Below are positions 1-12,295 of a stretch of DNA of 64,000 nt, in pieces. Under the pieces are notes generated by a model. The model was not told where the DNA came from. It did not search any database and was given only the letters and a program-made list of their open reading frames with translations. Source of the stretch: Ciona intestinalis (taxonomy: Eukaryota; Chordata; Ascidiacea; Phlebobranchia; Cionidae); assembly GCF_000224145.3 (NCBI RefSeq), contig NC_020179.2, positions 1 to 64,000 of the forward strand, given 5' to 3'. Made by a program: the position numbers and the translations under genes. Position 1 is the first letter of the stretch, and each line of letters opens with the position of its first letter.

Positions 1-1060
1 GCACTGATATTATATGCCCGCTTATCTTATAATATTTCATATAAATTCCCTTGCATTTAGATGTGTTTTGTAGCAGCTTACACCAATATTCCAATATAAT
101 GTTGGTAATTTCATTTAGATTTTGTTCTTCTTTATAATTACCGTTTTTACCGCCTTGATCCTTGCTTTGTTTCTACTAATCTTTATTTCTGCAAAATAAA
201 AAACTTGTTTTATTTTCGCATGGTGGGTCAACGACAGTCGTTTTAAAACATGGGTGTTCTTATTCACACACCTCGTGTCTGTTTATGAGTTAGCACGTAT
301 GTAACCCAGTGGGTCTTATTGTAAAAATAGGTGCCCATTTATTTGACCTCACACGATTAACAAAGTTGTTTTAGAGCCGCGGGTCTACGGTTATATATTT
401 AATATTTGTGTAAATATTCTGTTTTCTACCTAATGGGATGTACCATCTTACTCCACCCTACTATATCTGGCACTGTGGCACAGTGGTTAGCGCGCCTGCC
501 TCTAAACCAGACGTTTTGGATTCAAGGCTCGTCGCTTCTATTATAGTGGGCGTGTGTATCCGACTCCGGCCCAGTCAAGTGGTCACTTTTGAGTTGTTTA
601 AATTGTCAGTCACACAATATAAACTATGACTCACAAAGTTACATACGTGGTAACTTGACAGGGATTAGGGAAATGAAGACATCAGTTGTACGTGACTGCA
701 TGGCTACGTGTACAAATTCTGCAGAAAGAGATAACGTTTTACCGTTTTGTATTTGTGGCAGAACACTAGTCACAATTTATCTAACTCTACAGTGTGCCTT
801 TTTCTATAATATAATTTGCGCTGTTAAATATAACTCAAGTTGTGGTGTAGGCCTAAAATGAAAAAACTTGTGACATAAAAAATACAACTTATAATCTTAT
901 TTAAATTTTAATCTTGTTAAAATTTGTACTGATTTAGCCCCAACACTAGCGAATTAATTCGAGAGAGAATGCGAGAAAAAATGACATTGAAAGGATGAAC
1001 ATAACGTTGTACTGTGAGTGGTGAAAAATTCTAGTTACAACTTATTATCCGAATTTCACT
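1..1060. repeat. Segmental-duplication flank, copy 1
   Basis: This stretch matches 9510-10520 and 23010-23960 almost base for base. Shared landmarks are the segment ending TTCATATAAATTCCC, a minus-oriented SINE tail near 215-330, a plus-oriented SINE head near 470-650, and the stretch with GAGAGAGAATGCGAG near 960. In the other two copies a GALT gene follows downstream, but here it does not. No gene of its own is visible; the short open frames cover SINE sequence. Confidence 0.8.
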
Positions 1061-1965
1061 CTCTTTTTCACAAGTGGGCGCTCTAATTAAGTTTAAAATT
1101 TTGAAAAAATACACAAAGAAAACTTTTAAATTGGTAATAAGTGTAAAACAAATTACTTAAATACTGAAAATACCCTTATTTTCTTAATGGTCCCCTAGAC
1201 TAGATCATAGTTTCTGAAAGGTTACCAAAAAACTTTCACTAATTTACAATAATTTATGGGAAAATGCATTTGTTATCTAAAGTATAATTTATTGTGCCGC
1301 AAACAGATTTATAGAATCCAAGTGAGCTATGGCCCTGTTGTGCTGTTCAAGAATCCCTGCTATAATATGCAGGAGTTTTCTGATCTAATATATTTAGTTC
1401 AGCATTGTTAAATACTTTACTAAACAAAATGTCAGTTTTTAAGCTTAATGATAGTAATATATTCTGTTTCTGCCAGACATATTAAACATGTGTTTTGGCT
1501 CATCTGGCCCAAAATTTGCCAATATTTTGCTGACCGAAATATGACTGACAGCAACAGGATTTTATTTTTAAGCGGTGCACTGACTGTGTAGGTCGTTTAT
1601 TTAGTAGAACTAGAACCCTTACAGTTTCAGGGCGTTTCAGCAACATTTTTACAGCTGATGTGTCGTTTATTTAATAGAACTCATACAGTCGCATAGTTTT
1701 TTAGTTTAAACGAAAAATTAAAAAAAATTATGTCTTTTATAACTGTAAGAGTTTGCTACAAACAACACACAATTGGTAGTGTACGGCACAAAAATAGAAT
1801 GTTGAGTTACAACAAAAAAGATAACTTATGCAACTGTAAAACTTTAGTTGCTACCCTTGTTACTAGGATAACGTGAATTTGGTCTTTACAAAACGTTTGA
1901 TGTAAACGCAGCGCAAATTTCACAGATGAACAAAATATTGTGAAGGATCAAATATAGTGGATGCC
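1061..1965. other. AT-rich intergenic, upstream of NLR A
   Basis: No coding frame, RNA gene or known repeat can be supported here. It presumably holds the promoter of the NLR A gene, but no TATA box or initiator stands out. Confidence 0.4.
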
Positions 1966-4900
1966 ATGGAAAGGAGAAGAAATGAAACCAGAAATACCCA
2001 GGATGAAACACCAGTAAGATTGTATACATTTTACGGCACCTTATATAGTGTCTCTCTGAATTGTCCCAATCTGCAGAGTATGGCAGGTGCATGTTTATGT
2101 TTACAAACTTTTGGTTATGCGCACCATAATTTGTCCCACGCACTCCAATTAATTAAACAACAAACCAAATCTGTATCAAATTAAGTAGGATTTCCGAATG
2201 TGTTTTGAAAATGTACATGCTTTGCGCAGCAATTTTTAAGAATAGCACTCAAAAATAACCGTCTTGCTTTATTTTTATTAATAGCATGCGAGCAACCGAA
2301 AAATAATCGCCCTCGCGTGCGAGACCTCGTCAAAAACTGCTATGTGCTGCAGTTATGTTTCTGACTACTTAAAATACAACCATAAAACATTTGGCCCCCA
2401 CCAAAATGCTGGGCTGACTACACCCTCGGACGTTTGTGACCTAATGGCTTCAATGCTAGCGTAACGAAAAAACACCAAAGAACAACGGTAACGAAAATAG
2501 GGCTATGTAAAATAATCTAATACAATGAATCAACCAATATATTCCTGTATTCCTGATTTTTCGTTAGTTTCCATTTTTTTAATGTGCGATCCTAAAGAAA
2601 CATATAAAATTTATTATTCAAACATCCTTATTTCAACCAGCCTAAAGTAGCAGGAAGCTCTCATGCAGCTTTTACATCAAGCAACGATGACACCAACCAT
2701 CCTTCAATAAGTGAACCTCAACCTACTGTTTCTTCACAATATGTGTCCATACCTGCTCCTAACTCCACTCAGGTGAATTACAATCTTCATTCATTGGATG
2801 TTAACTCTGTTTTGGTTATCTTGTATATATTATGTGCAGCAGTGGGTCGCAGAGTTTGTTGCTGCTTTATATCCAATGTGGTGCTGTTTCTATCCTTTTT
2901 ACGATTTTTTACAGGCAGGAACAGATTTGGCTTCATTTTCTACAACTGCCCCCCCAACCACTGCCCCCGGCACAACAAATGATCAGCAACGACCTGTGAT
3001 GATAAACAACCCAGAAGATGTTCATTTTCACCAGCAAACACAAAATGAATTCCATCTTCACCACCAAACACAAAATGTGCACCACCACCACTACCACTAC
3101 CATAATCCACAGCAACAACTCACACAGGAAGGCCAACCACAAGCAACCAACCAACCACAAGCAACCAACCAACCACAAGCAACCAACCAATCACAAGCAG
3201 CCAACCAACCACAAGCAACCAACCAACCACAAGCAACCAACCAACTACAAGCAACCAACCAACCACAACTTATTGATATACTCGGTATGTTTAATGGTTG
3301 GTAGTATCAATGTCACAAATGTGTTTTTTGTGTTTAAAATAAGGTCTGGGGTCAAATGGTCTATTGTTTGTCTGTTGGTGCTATATCCTGTAAATATAAC
3401 ACCGCATGTCCGAGCTATTGTTCCCATGTGTATAAGTCCGGCACAGTAGCACAGTTGGTTAGCGCACCTGCCTCTAACCTAGAGGTAATGGGTTCAATTA
3501 AGGCTCGTCGCTGCTACCATTGTGGGCGTATGTGTTCTTGGGCAAGACACTTAACGGCAATTGCTCCAACTCTGTGGTCACTTATGGGTTGTCCAAATTA
3601 TCAGGAACACACATAAAAAAAATTAAAAACCCATACAATAATCACCCACAAAGTAACATGCTTGGTAACTCGTAAGCTGGCACGAGGTGTATGAAACAGA
3701 ACACCCGTGTTTAATGACTGTCGTTTTCCGGCCTGCGAGGATAAAGTAAGTTACATTCATTCATTCATTTAAGTAGTCTTATTCAGCAATGAAAAATATG
3801 GTAAAGAGTGTAGAGTTAAGTTGTCATGTTGTCTGTTGTAAGATTTTTAAAGTGAGAATTTCACAAGCTGTGTTACTGTGAAAAGTGAAACAGTGTGTGA
3901 CAATGACTTAAAGGTTTCTGGTGTGTATATCAGAGATAAAACTACCATGTTATATTATTTAGATTATTTATTTATTATTGGTTGTCAAATATTTCTGCAG
4001 TTGAAAAATTAATACGGCTATTAAGAAGAATAATAGAAGAACTTCGTGGAGAAACCCTCTTGCCAGCGGGAGTTTCAGTTCCAGGTCGTATCACCAAGCC
4101 TGTTCCACTTTTAATAACCAAGGTCCGACAAATATTAGATGATGAATGGAAGCTACATAGAAACCAACGTGAGGACTTGCAACGTATGTACACACCAGAA
4201 GGTTCTATACTGATTGAGGAACTGTTTGATGTTGCAAAACAAGTGGCTCAACAAGAAGCAGACGAGAAGTGCAACACACCTGAAGCCAAAGCCATGCATG
4301 TAGTAAGATATGGTAACATTGTTTGTGCGGTTGGACTACCTGGGGTTGGTAAGAGCACTCTTTTAAAGATGATGATCAACTGTATTGTTGTAGATAAATC
4401 AGTAAAACCAGATACACAGTTTTTGTTCCACGTCTCACTGAAGAAATTTAACCCAAAGAAGAAAGTTACTCTGTTGGAATTTCTTCTGTATGGCAACTTG
4501 AGTGAGTGGAATCATTCTGATGAAGAGAACAAAGCTTTGGTTCATTTCCTGTACAACAATCCAAATGTTGTTATTTCGATTGATGGATGGGATGAACTGT
4601 ATACAGAACAAGCCAATGAAAGGCTCCATGAGTGTCAACTGGATAGCAAGGAAATTCCAGAGGTCTTTGTCAAGAACTTGTTGATGGGTAATCTTCTACC
4701 TAATGCTGTGAAATTTATCACATCAAGACCAGGTCAGTTTTACAAGCTTCACCCTGATTATCGACAAGGTTTGGTTTCTGAGGTGCGTGGTATGGATAAA
4801 TCTGCAAAGAAGGATCTTACTAAACAGATGTGTGGTGAAGCTAATACTGAAACTGTGGAAAAATATTTGGCAGATCGTCCAAACTTGGATGCTTTGTGTT

Positions 4901-7900
4901 CAATTCCAGTCAACTGTATTCAGATTGTAGCTTGTCTCCATTCAAGCGTGTCATCGGGTCGTGATATCAACTCAATGACTGATGTGTTCATTCATACTCT
5001 TACCAACTACAAAGCTTCAGATCATGTAAAAACAAACATGTCAGAACGAGAAATTGGACAAGAACTGGTTAAACTTGCTCACCTTGCATACAAAGGACTT
5101 GCTGAAAGAAAGTTGGTGTTTAAGCAAGCCGACTTTGAAGAAGTAGGAATCAACAAACAAACTGTTGATATATTTCTGCACACCTATGTTGAAAAGTCCC
5201 ATCATTTAAAAATGAGAATCTTGGAAGGAAAGAAACGAAGTTACTTCACCCATCTNNNNNNNNNNNNNNNNNNNNNNNNNNNNNNNNNNNNNNNNNNNNN
5301 NNNNNNNNNNNNNNNNNNNNNNNNNNNNNNNNNNNNNNCGACCTAAAACTCAACATGGAAAGTTTAGATGAAGCTTCAGCTGAAACTTTGCTTCGAGGAT
5401 TGCATAAAAGTCAAGCAAAGGTAAAATTGAAAATGTTTGTTTCATTGAATGAAGTCTATGTGATGTAACAATAGAAGGTTAGGTGGTGAAATCGCTTGAT
5501 GTTTTGTAAACATAGAAATATCACTTAATTTTTTAAATAAAAATATTTTTATCTTGCTTTGGTAATGATTTGCTAAGTTTTGTTTTAAACAATAATTCAT
5601 GAATGTTAAAAAAGTGTTGGGTCAGTAGGAAACCATTTTTGCCCCAAAACTCCTGCAGCTTTCACTATAAAGCCTTTGAAACTTTGTCAGATCTAATAAT
5701 AATAGACTTGTTGAAATAACGTTTGAAATATATTATTTTATTAACCAACGTAAATATGTTGTTTATATTTTAGATTAAAAGATTAAAGATCGAAGATGTG
5801 CGAATGACAGATTCAACGACACAAGCCCTTCTCCCACATCTTGATGTGATGGATAAGCTTGGTTTGAAATCTTGGTCCAATGACATGAACCTGAACCCCT
5901 ACATGGAAGATATATCCAGGAAAATAATGGATCGGCAAAACAAAGTATAAATAATGATTGAAAGTTTTATTTTATTTTACAAGTTATTACAACATTATTT
6001 GTCATTATATAGATACAGCTTGATATATCTGCACCACTGGATGAGAATGCTACACACTGGTTAGCCTGGTGTCTTTCTAATGTGAGTGACTTAGAAATAG
6101 ATGAGGAGGAACTTTCTGCACAAAATCGTATCATCTTACATGAAGCTGTTGAACGACTAACAAACCCACAAGTTAGTGTGTTTCATTTTCTTCTTAGAAG
6201 TGGAATGTTATTTAATCTCGCTCCTATCTAATCAACTTATACTTACTTAGCTATTGTACATACTACAATTAATGTTGTGACATCTAAATAGTAAGACATG
6301 CACCTCCAACTTCATTTGTCACAAAGTGGCATCTATAATGTTTACATGAAAACAAACTTCATTTGCACACATGATACCCAATATATCTGGTTTTATATTA
6401 TCTGACACTCTAGTTTTAATTGCTCCAATTATTTAGGATTTAACAGTGAATGACGTCAATGGTGATCGATGGTCAAAGTATTGGGTATTGTATGGAGATC
6501 ATTTAGATCAACCAGATAATGTAATGCAAATCTTACAACTTCCACTTGGAAAAGTAAGAACCATGAAAATATTCAGTTAGATTATCAAACATGTATTGCA
6601 GATTATTATTGATCAGTTAAAGGTAAATCATGATCTGCATATGGTTTGAACACTTGTATCACTGCTTTCATCATCACTTATTTACCCTCACATGGTGGGG
6701 CAACTCTGGGTTAATACACGGGTGTTGCACACCATACATGGTGGCTTCATACACCTCATGCTCACTGTCAAGTTAGGATACTTTCATGTTTATTCTCGGG
6801 GTGGGAAACCAAGGGGTTTAATACACGGGTGTTGCACACCATACATGGTGGCTTCATACACCTCGTTACCCACGATTGTGTTCCAAACCTTGCGTTATCT
6901 TAGATTGAAACATCGGTTGTGATTATTTTTATGCAAGTAATGTTTTTGCACAATTGTAGAAACCCCAGACTACATCCCTGCTTTATTGCCACCCAATGTT
7001 GTGGTTAGTTGTGTAAAAAGCAGCTTTACTCACTATGAATGTGAATATTGTGATGATAGTAGACAATCATAATCATGTTGTTGCTGTCTTTGTAGTTTCT
7101 ATGGATGATACAAATATATTAACCAACATAAATATGTTGTTTCTACTTTAGATTGAAATATTGAACATCTGTGTTCGGATGACAGATTCAACGACACAAG
7201 CCCTTCTTCCTCATCTTGATGTGATGGATAAGCTTGGTTTGGTATCTGTGTACAATGACATGAACCTGAACCCCTACATAGAAGATATATCCAGGAAAAT
7301 AATGGATCGGCAAAACAAAGTATAAATAATGCTTGAAAAATCTTAATTTATTTCATAATATTATCTGTCATTATAGATCAAAAAATCACTGATCTCAACC
7401 ATATTAGATATANNNNNNNNNNNNNNNNNNNNNNNNNNNNNNNNNNNNNNNNNNNNNNNNNNGAAATAATCACAATGCGAATATAATTTACTTGTTCCTA
7501 TCTTTGCTTTACATTACCCCGACACATTCAATGGTACATTGTATCTGCCATCTTTATCTCTTTTCTGCATCACAATCTGCATTGTTACAATATGAATGCA
7601 CTTTGTTACATCTTGCTTACCCACGCTCCATTACAGCTTGGTGTCGTAACTTCAGCAATAGAAAGATGGCTTGTATAATAGTAACAACCACAAATAGTTT
7701 TTACGGCTACCATTATATTATTGTACATGAGTTGGTGTGTATCATATTTATTCTAACTTTAACTAAACTGCTTAGATACAAATATGGATGGAGGGTCCTG
7801 CAGTCAAACATGTAAGACCATTGTTCCAATGTCTTGATAAAATATCGAAACTATATCTTGGTATGAAACATCTTACAAGTGAAAACAATCGTTTACTGGA

Positions 7901-8575
7901 AGAAGCAATTCAACGATTACATTCTCCACAGGTTTAACAAATATATCTTGTATATTCGAATAAATAATCCGTTTATTACAACCATTTTTTACTGTTTTCT
8001 TATAATCATATCAGTGCAGAAATCCATTATGAATGTATTTATTATGGCTATGCCCTCCTTTTTTATATGAATGTGAATAAATGTAACTTATTTATCCTCG
8101 GATGGCCAGAAAATGACAGTCGTTATAACTTATAACACCCCCCGAGGCCCGAGTTACTACGTATGTAACTTTGTGGGTGATTGTTTTTTGTGGGATTTTT
8201 ATGTTTTTAGTGACCACTGGGTTAGAGCATTTGCCGTTATATATTAAAGAGTAAAGATATTAAAAGTAAAGATATTATCTATATTATTCCACAAGGGAGC
8301 GGTTGCTCCCTTAAAAAAATGTTTTTAACCAGTTTTATTGGATTAAAAACTCAAAAACGGAGGTTTACAATAAATATCGCGTCCAGGGAAACTCCCTCTT
8401 ATATTATATGCCTTTACTTTGCGGTTGCGGTAAATGGATTTTGTAACCATATACTATTTTAAATAACAATCCTAAATTATCGTTTGTTTTTCAGGATTTT
8501 GTCTTGGAGGAAATAGTTGATGTACATACTGATAAGGATCAGTATTTGGCTCAGTATAAAGAATTTTGGCAGTAA
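1966..8575 (+). CDS. NLR-like NACHT protein with LRR-like exons (NLR A)
   Basis: Predicted NACHT-family P-loop ATPase of the NLR type, presumably a cytosolic sensor. Exons that join in phase: 1966-2013 (ATG, then GTAAGA), 2641-2772, 2840-3284, 4001-5420 (contains a gap), 5774-5944, 6013-6171, 6437-6553, 7152-7319, 7776-7931 and 8495-8575 (TAA). An exon may be hidden in the gap at 7413-7462. The large exon shows the Walker A motif GLPGVGKSTLL (near 4335-4370) and the Walker B motif VVISIDGWDEL (near 4566-4600). The following exons have the LRR-like pattern of NLR C-termini, for example MTDSTTQALLPHLDVM. The N-terminal part is low complexity (His-rich, then PQATNQ repeats) and no death-fold domain is recognised. 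Compared with NLR B, about 400 bp of the large exon is missing in the 83 bp gap, so that gap size is nominal. NACHT family is secure; function is inferred. Confidence 0.8.
3127..3270 (+). repeat. 18 bp coding minisatellite (PQATNQ repeats)
   Basis: About eight units of an 18 bp repeat lie in the third coding exon of NLR A and translate as PQATNQ with minor variants (SQAANQ, LQATNQ). They follow a His/Gln-rich stretch. The frame stays open across the array. Confidence 0.85.
3436..3772 (+). mobile_element. Near full-length tRNA-derived SINE
   Basis: This is the most complete SINE copy in the window. The head has an A-box-like GCACAGTTGGTTAGCGCACC and a B-box-like GGGTTCAATTAAGGC, as in a tRNA promoter. 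The body carries GGGCAAGACACTTAACGGCA. The tail ends GAGGATAAAGTAAGTTACATT followed by ATTC repeats. It lies in the intron between NLR A exons 3 and 4. It resembles the Ciona SINE Cics-1. Confidence 0.8.
5256..5338. other. Assembly gap (83 N) in NLR A exon
   Basis: A run of N in the large NACHT exon. The matching part of NLR B (about 12948-13350) is roughly 400 bp long, so real sequence is missing. Confidence 0.95.
5774..6553 (+). repeat. LRR exon cassette (alpha-beta-gamma), NLR A copy
   Basis: Three exons of 171, 159 and 117 bp (5774-5944, 6013-6171, 6437-6553), all phase 0 at both ends. Alpha carries MTDSTTQALLPHLDVMDKLG, beta carries ATHWLAWCLSNVSDLEI, and gamma carries LTVNDVNGDRW. A second alpha exon (7152-7319) follows, leading to the shared 3' exons. 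Symmetric phases mean the cassette can be added or lost without a frame change. Confidence 0.85.
7413..7462. other. Assembly gap (50 N) in NLR A
   Basis: It lies between the second alpha exon and exon 7776-7931. The matching stretch of NLR B (about 20890-20970) looks like a decayed beta exon. Confidence 0.9.
8085..8190 (-). mobile_element. SINE tail fragment in NLR A intron
   Basis: Reverse-oriented tail with GACAGTCGTTATAAC and GTATGTAACTTTGTGGG. The duplicated partner lies at 21580-21680 in NLR B, so the insertion predates the duplication. Confidence 0.65.
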
Positions 8576-9509
8576 TGACTTGATTTTTAAATTCTTCCCG
8601 TATTTCTATATTTCCCCAACACTATAACACACGAATTATATTTAAAGGAAATGTTTAGAAAATACTGATGGAACAAAATTTAATTCAAACAAAATCATTA
8701 AATTTTAGTTGCGTTTTCCAACAGTTCTTTCAATTTCATCCCTTCCATAAAGTAACAAACTTCACTGTGCAGCATATTTGTTTATACCAACATAAGATAT
8801 CAACGCACATCTATGATAGAAAACCATGAAACATCATGTGTGCAACAAAATATGTGTCTAATTATCAATGTGCACATGAACATTCCATTCACCCCTCTGC
8901 ATTCACTCTTGCAAAATGTATTCACCCAGTTAAGAATACTGTTGTATATTAAGATCATAGTGACCACTGAGTTGTTCATTAAGTTTTAAAACCGATGAAA
9001 GAAATGATTTATTTTTATCTTCTCTCGATTCAATGTTTAACCATCCATTGTTTTATTTGATGATGTCATAATCACTATTATCCCACATGATTATGTATCA
9101 ACAATCACATTGTGATGGAACAAAAATGACTTTGATTAATTGCGCTCTCTCTCTTGTTGTTCTATTGCCACGTTACTCAGTTTCCTTGTGTTGCTTTGCC
9201 AGTTATAATGTAGTTAAGTTAGTGCATGCGTTTAGTTTGTCTTTAATTACTTTTAATTGTTTGTTTTCATGTAGGACTATCAAACTATGTAATTACGTAT
9301 AAGTTCGTTTTACCCTTATATAATATATCAGCAACTAATCGTTTCACTTACTTCTTCAATTATTTCGTTTTGTTTGTCTTTATTTACTTTTAACCGTTTG
9401 TTTTCACGTAGGTTGCTGTCGAGCAATAGTTACATAAAATGTTCCAAGCCTTATTTCATATACTTCAATTATTTTGTTCATGTTTTGATAAAACTTTTAA
9501 TGAATATTG
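8576..9509. other. 3' flank of NLR A
   Basis: AT-rich sequence shared with 22127-23009 behind NLR B. No coding potential is visible. It is part of the duplicated unit. Confidence 0.6.
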
Positions 9510-10520
9510 TGTTTGTAGCATGTTAACCACTGATATCATATTCCCGTGCTTACCGTATAATATTTCATATAAATTCCCTTGTATTTAGATGTGTTTTGTA
9601 GCAGCTTACACCCATATTCCAATATAAAGTTGATCATTTCATTTAGATTTGTTCTTCTTTATAATTACCGTTTTTACAGCTTTGATCCTTGCTTTGTTTC
9701 TACTAATCTTTATTTATGCAAAATAAAAAACTTGTTTTATTTTCGCATGGTGGGTCAACGACAGTCATTAAAACACAGGTGTTCTCTTTCACACACCTCG
9801 TGTCTGTTTATGAATTACCACGTATGTAACCCATTGGGTCTTATTGTAAAAATAGATGCCCATTTATTTGACCTCACACGATTAACAAAGTTGTTTTAGA
9901 GCCGCGGGTCTACGGTTATAATATTTGTGTAAATATTCTGTTTGTTCCCTAATGGGATGTACCATCTTACTCCACCCTACTATATCTGGCACTGTGGCTA
10001 GCGCGCCTGCCTCTAAACCAGACGTTATGGGTTCAAGGCTCGTCGCTTCTATCATAGTGGGCGTTTGTATCCAACGCCGACTCCAGTCGAGTGGTCACTT
10101 TTGAGTTGTTTAAATTGTCAGTCACATAATATAAACTAGGACTCACAAAGTTACATACGTGGTAACTTGACAGGGATTAGGGAAATGAAGACATCAGTTG
10201 TACGTGACTGCATGGCTACGTGTACAAATTCTGCAGAAAGAGATAACGTTTTACCGTTTTGTGTTTGTGGCAGAACACTAGTCACATTTTATCTAACTCT
10301 ACAGTGTGCCTTTTTCTATAATATAATTTGCGCTGTTAAATATAACTCAAGTTGTGGTGTAGGCCTAAAATGAAAAAACTTGTGACATAAAAAATACAAC
10401 TTATAATCTTATTTAAAATTTATTCTTGTTAAAATTTGTACTGATTTAGCCCCAACACTAGCGAATTAATTCGAGAGAGAATGCGAGAAAAAATGACATT
10501 GAAAGGATGAACATTAGGTT
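9510..10520. repeat. Segmental-duplication flank, copy 2
   Basis: Second copy of the flank at 1-1060 and 23010-23960. It carries the same reverse SINE tail (about 9735-9850) and forward SINE head (about 9985-10165). It lies between NLR A and GALT-1. Confidence 0.8.
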
Positions 10521-10990
10521 GTACCAACGCTTATATATACACGCTTGGACACTCTTTTCTTCGTCTTTGTTTCTTTCTTTCTCCTGAAGAGGAGTAAACA
10601 ATCAGGAGAGTCTGCCGCGTCACGCTTCGTTGCAGTTACAAAAGGGGCAATTTAACCATTACAATTTGTCCATATATTTTAGTATATTTTGGTAAATAAA
10701 ACATTAATAAAACATTTATAAAAAAGTAATAAGCTTTCTATGAAGTAACTAGTAATCAAGTTATAAAACATTTCTATGAACATTTGCACGTGGTTGGTAG
10801 AATGAACCGCTTTAAATCCTCTTTCTGCTACTGTCGCGTGTGTGCGAAGGACCTCTCAGCTTGTTATCCGCGTCGTGGTGTTTGCGAGGATGCATGAATA
10901 AAAGATGAATTTCTGTGCCCCAGCAGATACAGGTGATCGATAGCTTAGGTCTGTGTTGTTATTATATAATTGGCACCAAGTGAACAAGTT
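10521..10990 (+). mobile_element. Possible LTR-like fossil insertion upstream of GALT-1
   Basis: This ~470 bp is absent from the matching place before GALT-2. It contains a TATA-like CTTATATATACACGC, an ATAAAA signal, and at its right end TGGCACCAAGTG, which could be a primer-binding site. That suggests a lone LTR-type fossil, but no inner genes are seen and the ends are approximate. Confidence 0.3.
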
Positions 10991-11052
10991 TCAAAAGTTT
11001 CGTGTAATAACAAAAAAACAATTAACAGATTACTCACAATTATATATATATA

Positions 11053-11102
11053 NNNNNNNNNNNNNNNNNNNNNNNNNNNNNNNNNNNNNNNNNNNNNNNN
11101 NN
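11053..11102. other. Assembly gap (50 N)
   Basis: Gap upstream of GALT-1. Sequence to its right (ATAACTAGGTTTCAGTGCAG) matches the region before GALT-2 at about 24058. Confidence 0.95.
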
Positions 11103-11314
11103 ATAACTAGGTTTCAGTGCAGTAACAGTGTTTTTGAACATAGTAAAGTGAAGAAAAACACTAGTTTAGGACCTAATACATTGGTCAAAGATATTATGCG
11201 GTAAAATCAGATATGCCATAGTAACATAAATATACTGTATATATATATATAGTTTTATTTACATAGGCCTATCTATATATTTATATCTATCTATATTATT
11301 TGTTTTAAATCAGT

Positions 11315-12170
11315 ATGGAATTTAATGCAAACGAGCATCAGCACCTCAGATATAATCCATTAAAGGATGAATGGGTCCTTGTGTCACCTCATCGATTGAA
11401 ACGACCGTGGGCTGGGAAAGTAGAAGAAAATGAAGAAACACAAATTCCTGAATATGATCCAAAGAATCCACTGTGTCCAGGAAACATTCGGTCAAGTGGA
11501 AAGCAGAATGAACAATATACATCCACGTATGTATTTAACAATGATTTCCCAGCTTTGATGAGTGATGTAGTCGCCCCTGCATGTTCTGAGGATCCATTGT
11601 TTAAGATGGCACCAGCTAGTGGCGAATGTAAAGTGATGTGTTTCCATCCTCATTCAAACGTGACGTTACCTGTCATGAAAAAGGAAGAAATACTTAACGT
11701 TATAAATGAGTGGATATCAATTATAAAGGAAATGGCAGCAAAATACAAATGGGTTCAAATATTTGAAAACAAAGGTGCAATAATGGGATGTTCAAACCCC
11801 CACCCTCATTGCCAGGTGTGGGCGAGTTCTTTTCTCCCAAATGAACCCCGTGTTTCGGATAAAACCCAGAAAAGTTATTTCCTGAAATACGGTTCTCCGA
11901 TGTTGGTTGATTATGCTGCAAGGGAATCGAAATCTGGTGAACGCACGGTCGTGGAAAACAATAATTGGATTGCAGTCGTTCCATACTGGGCTACGTGGCC
12001 CTACCAAACCATGTTGTTGCCTAAACGTCATATTTTAAGGATGACAGATCTAGAAGATGTGGAAAAACAGTCACTGGCTGAAGCAATGAAACTCCTGCTT
12101 ACCAAATATGATAATTTATTCAAAGTTTCTTTCCCTTACAGTATGGGTTGGCATGGAGCACCAACTGGGC
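11315..12170 (+). CDS. GALT: Galactose-1-phosphate uridylyltransferase, copy 1 (partial)
   Basis: Leloir-pathway enzyme of the HIT superfamily. It exchanges UMP between UDP-glucose and galactose-1-phosphate in the cytosol. The frame starts at an ATG (MEFNANEHQHLRYNPLKDEW) and is intronless as far as seen. It has the catalytic HPH motif in CSNPHPHCQVW (about residues 160-170) and PYWATWPYQTMLLPKRH, typical of the family. About 285 residues are present before the sequence enters a 125 bp gap; the other side of the gap is NACHT sequence from NLR B, so the C-terminal ~90 residues are not present here. It differs from GALT-2 at about six residues, including NNNW where GALT-2 has NNHW. Copy 1 may be cut by a real deletion or only by a false scaffold join. 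Confidence 0.9.
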
Positions 12171-12295
12171 NNNNNNNNNNNNNNNNNNNNNNNNNNNNNN
12201 NNNNNNNNNNNNNNNNNNNNNNNNNNNNNNNNNNNNNNNNNNNNNNNNNNNNNNNNNNNNNNNNNNNNNNNNNNNNNNNNNNNNNNNNNNNNNNN
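12171..12295. other. Assembly gap (125 N) joining GALT-1 and NLR B
   Basis: The left side is mid-GALT and the right side is mid-NACHT. The missing GALT 3' end, the intergenic part and the NLR 5' exons would need about 3 kb or more by comparison with NLR A, so the gap size is nominal or the join is wrong. Confidence 0.9.

Noticed and set aside
470-530. Possible tRNA genes (A-box and B-box matches) here and at 3440, 9990, 23450
   Set aside because: The arms do not form a full cloverleaf and each is followed by SINE body sequence, so they are SINE heads, not tRNA genes.
438-861. Small open frames in the duplicated flank
   Set aside because: They cover a SINE head and are not kept consistently in the copies at 9990 and 23450; no splice context.
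7492-7815. 107-codon frame in NLR A, repeated at 20858-21313
   Set aside because: It is mostly intron that happens to be open; the supported exons are 7776-7931 and 21274-21429 in a different frame.
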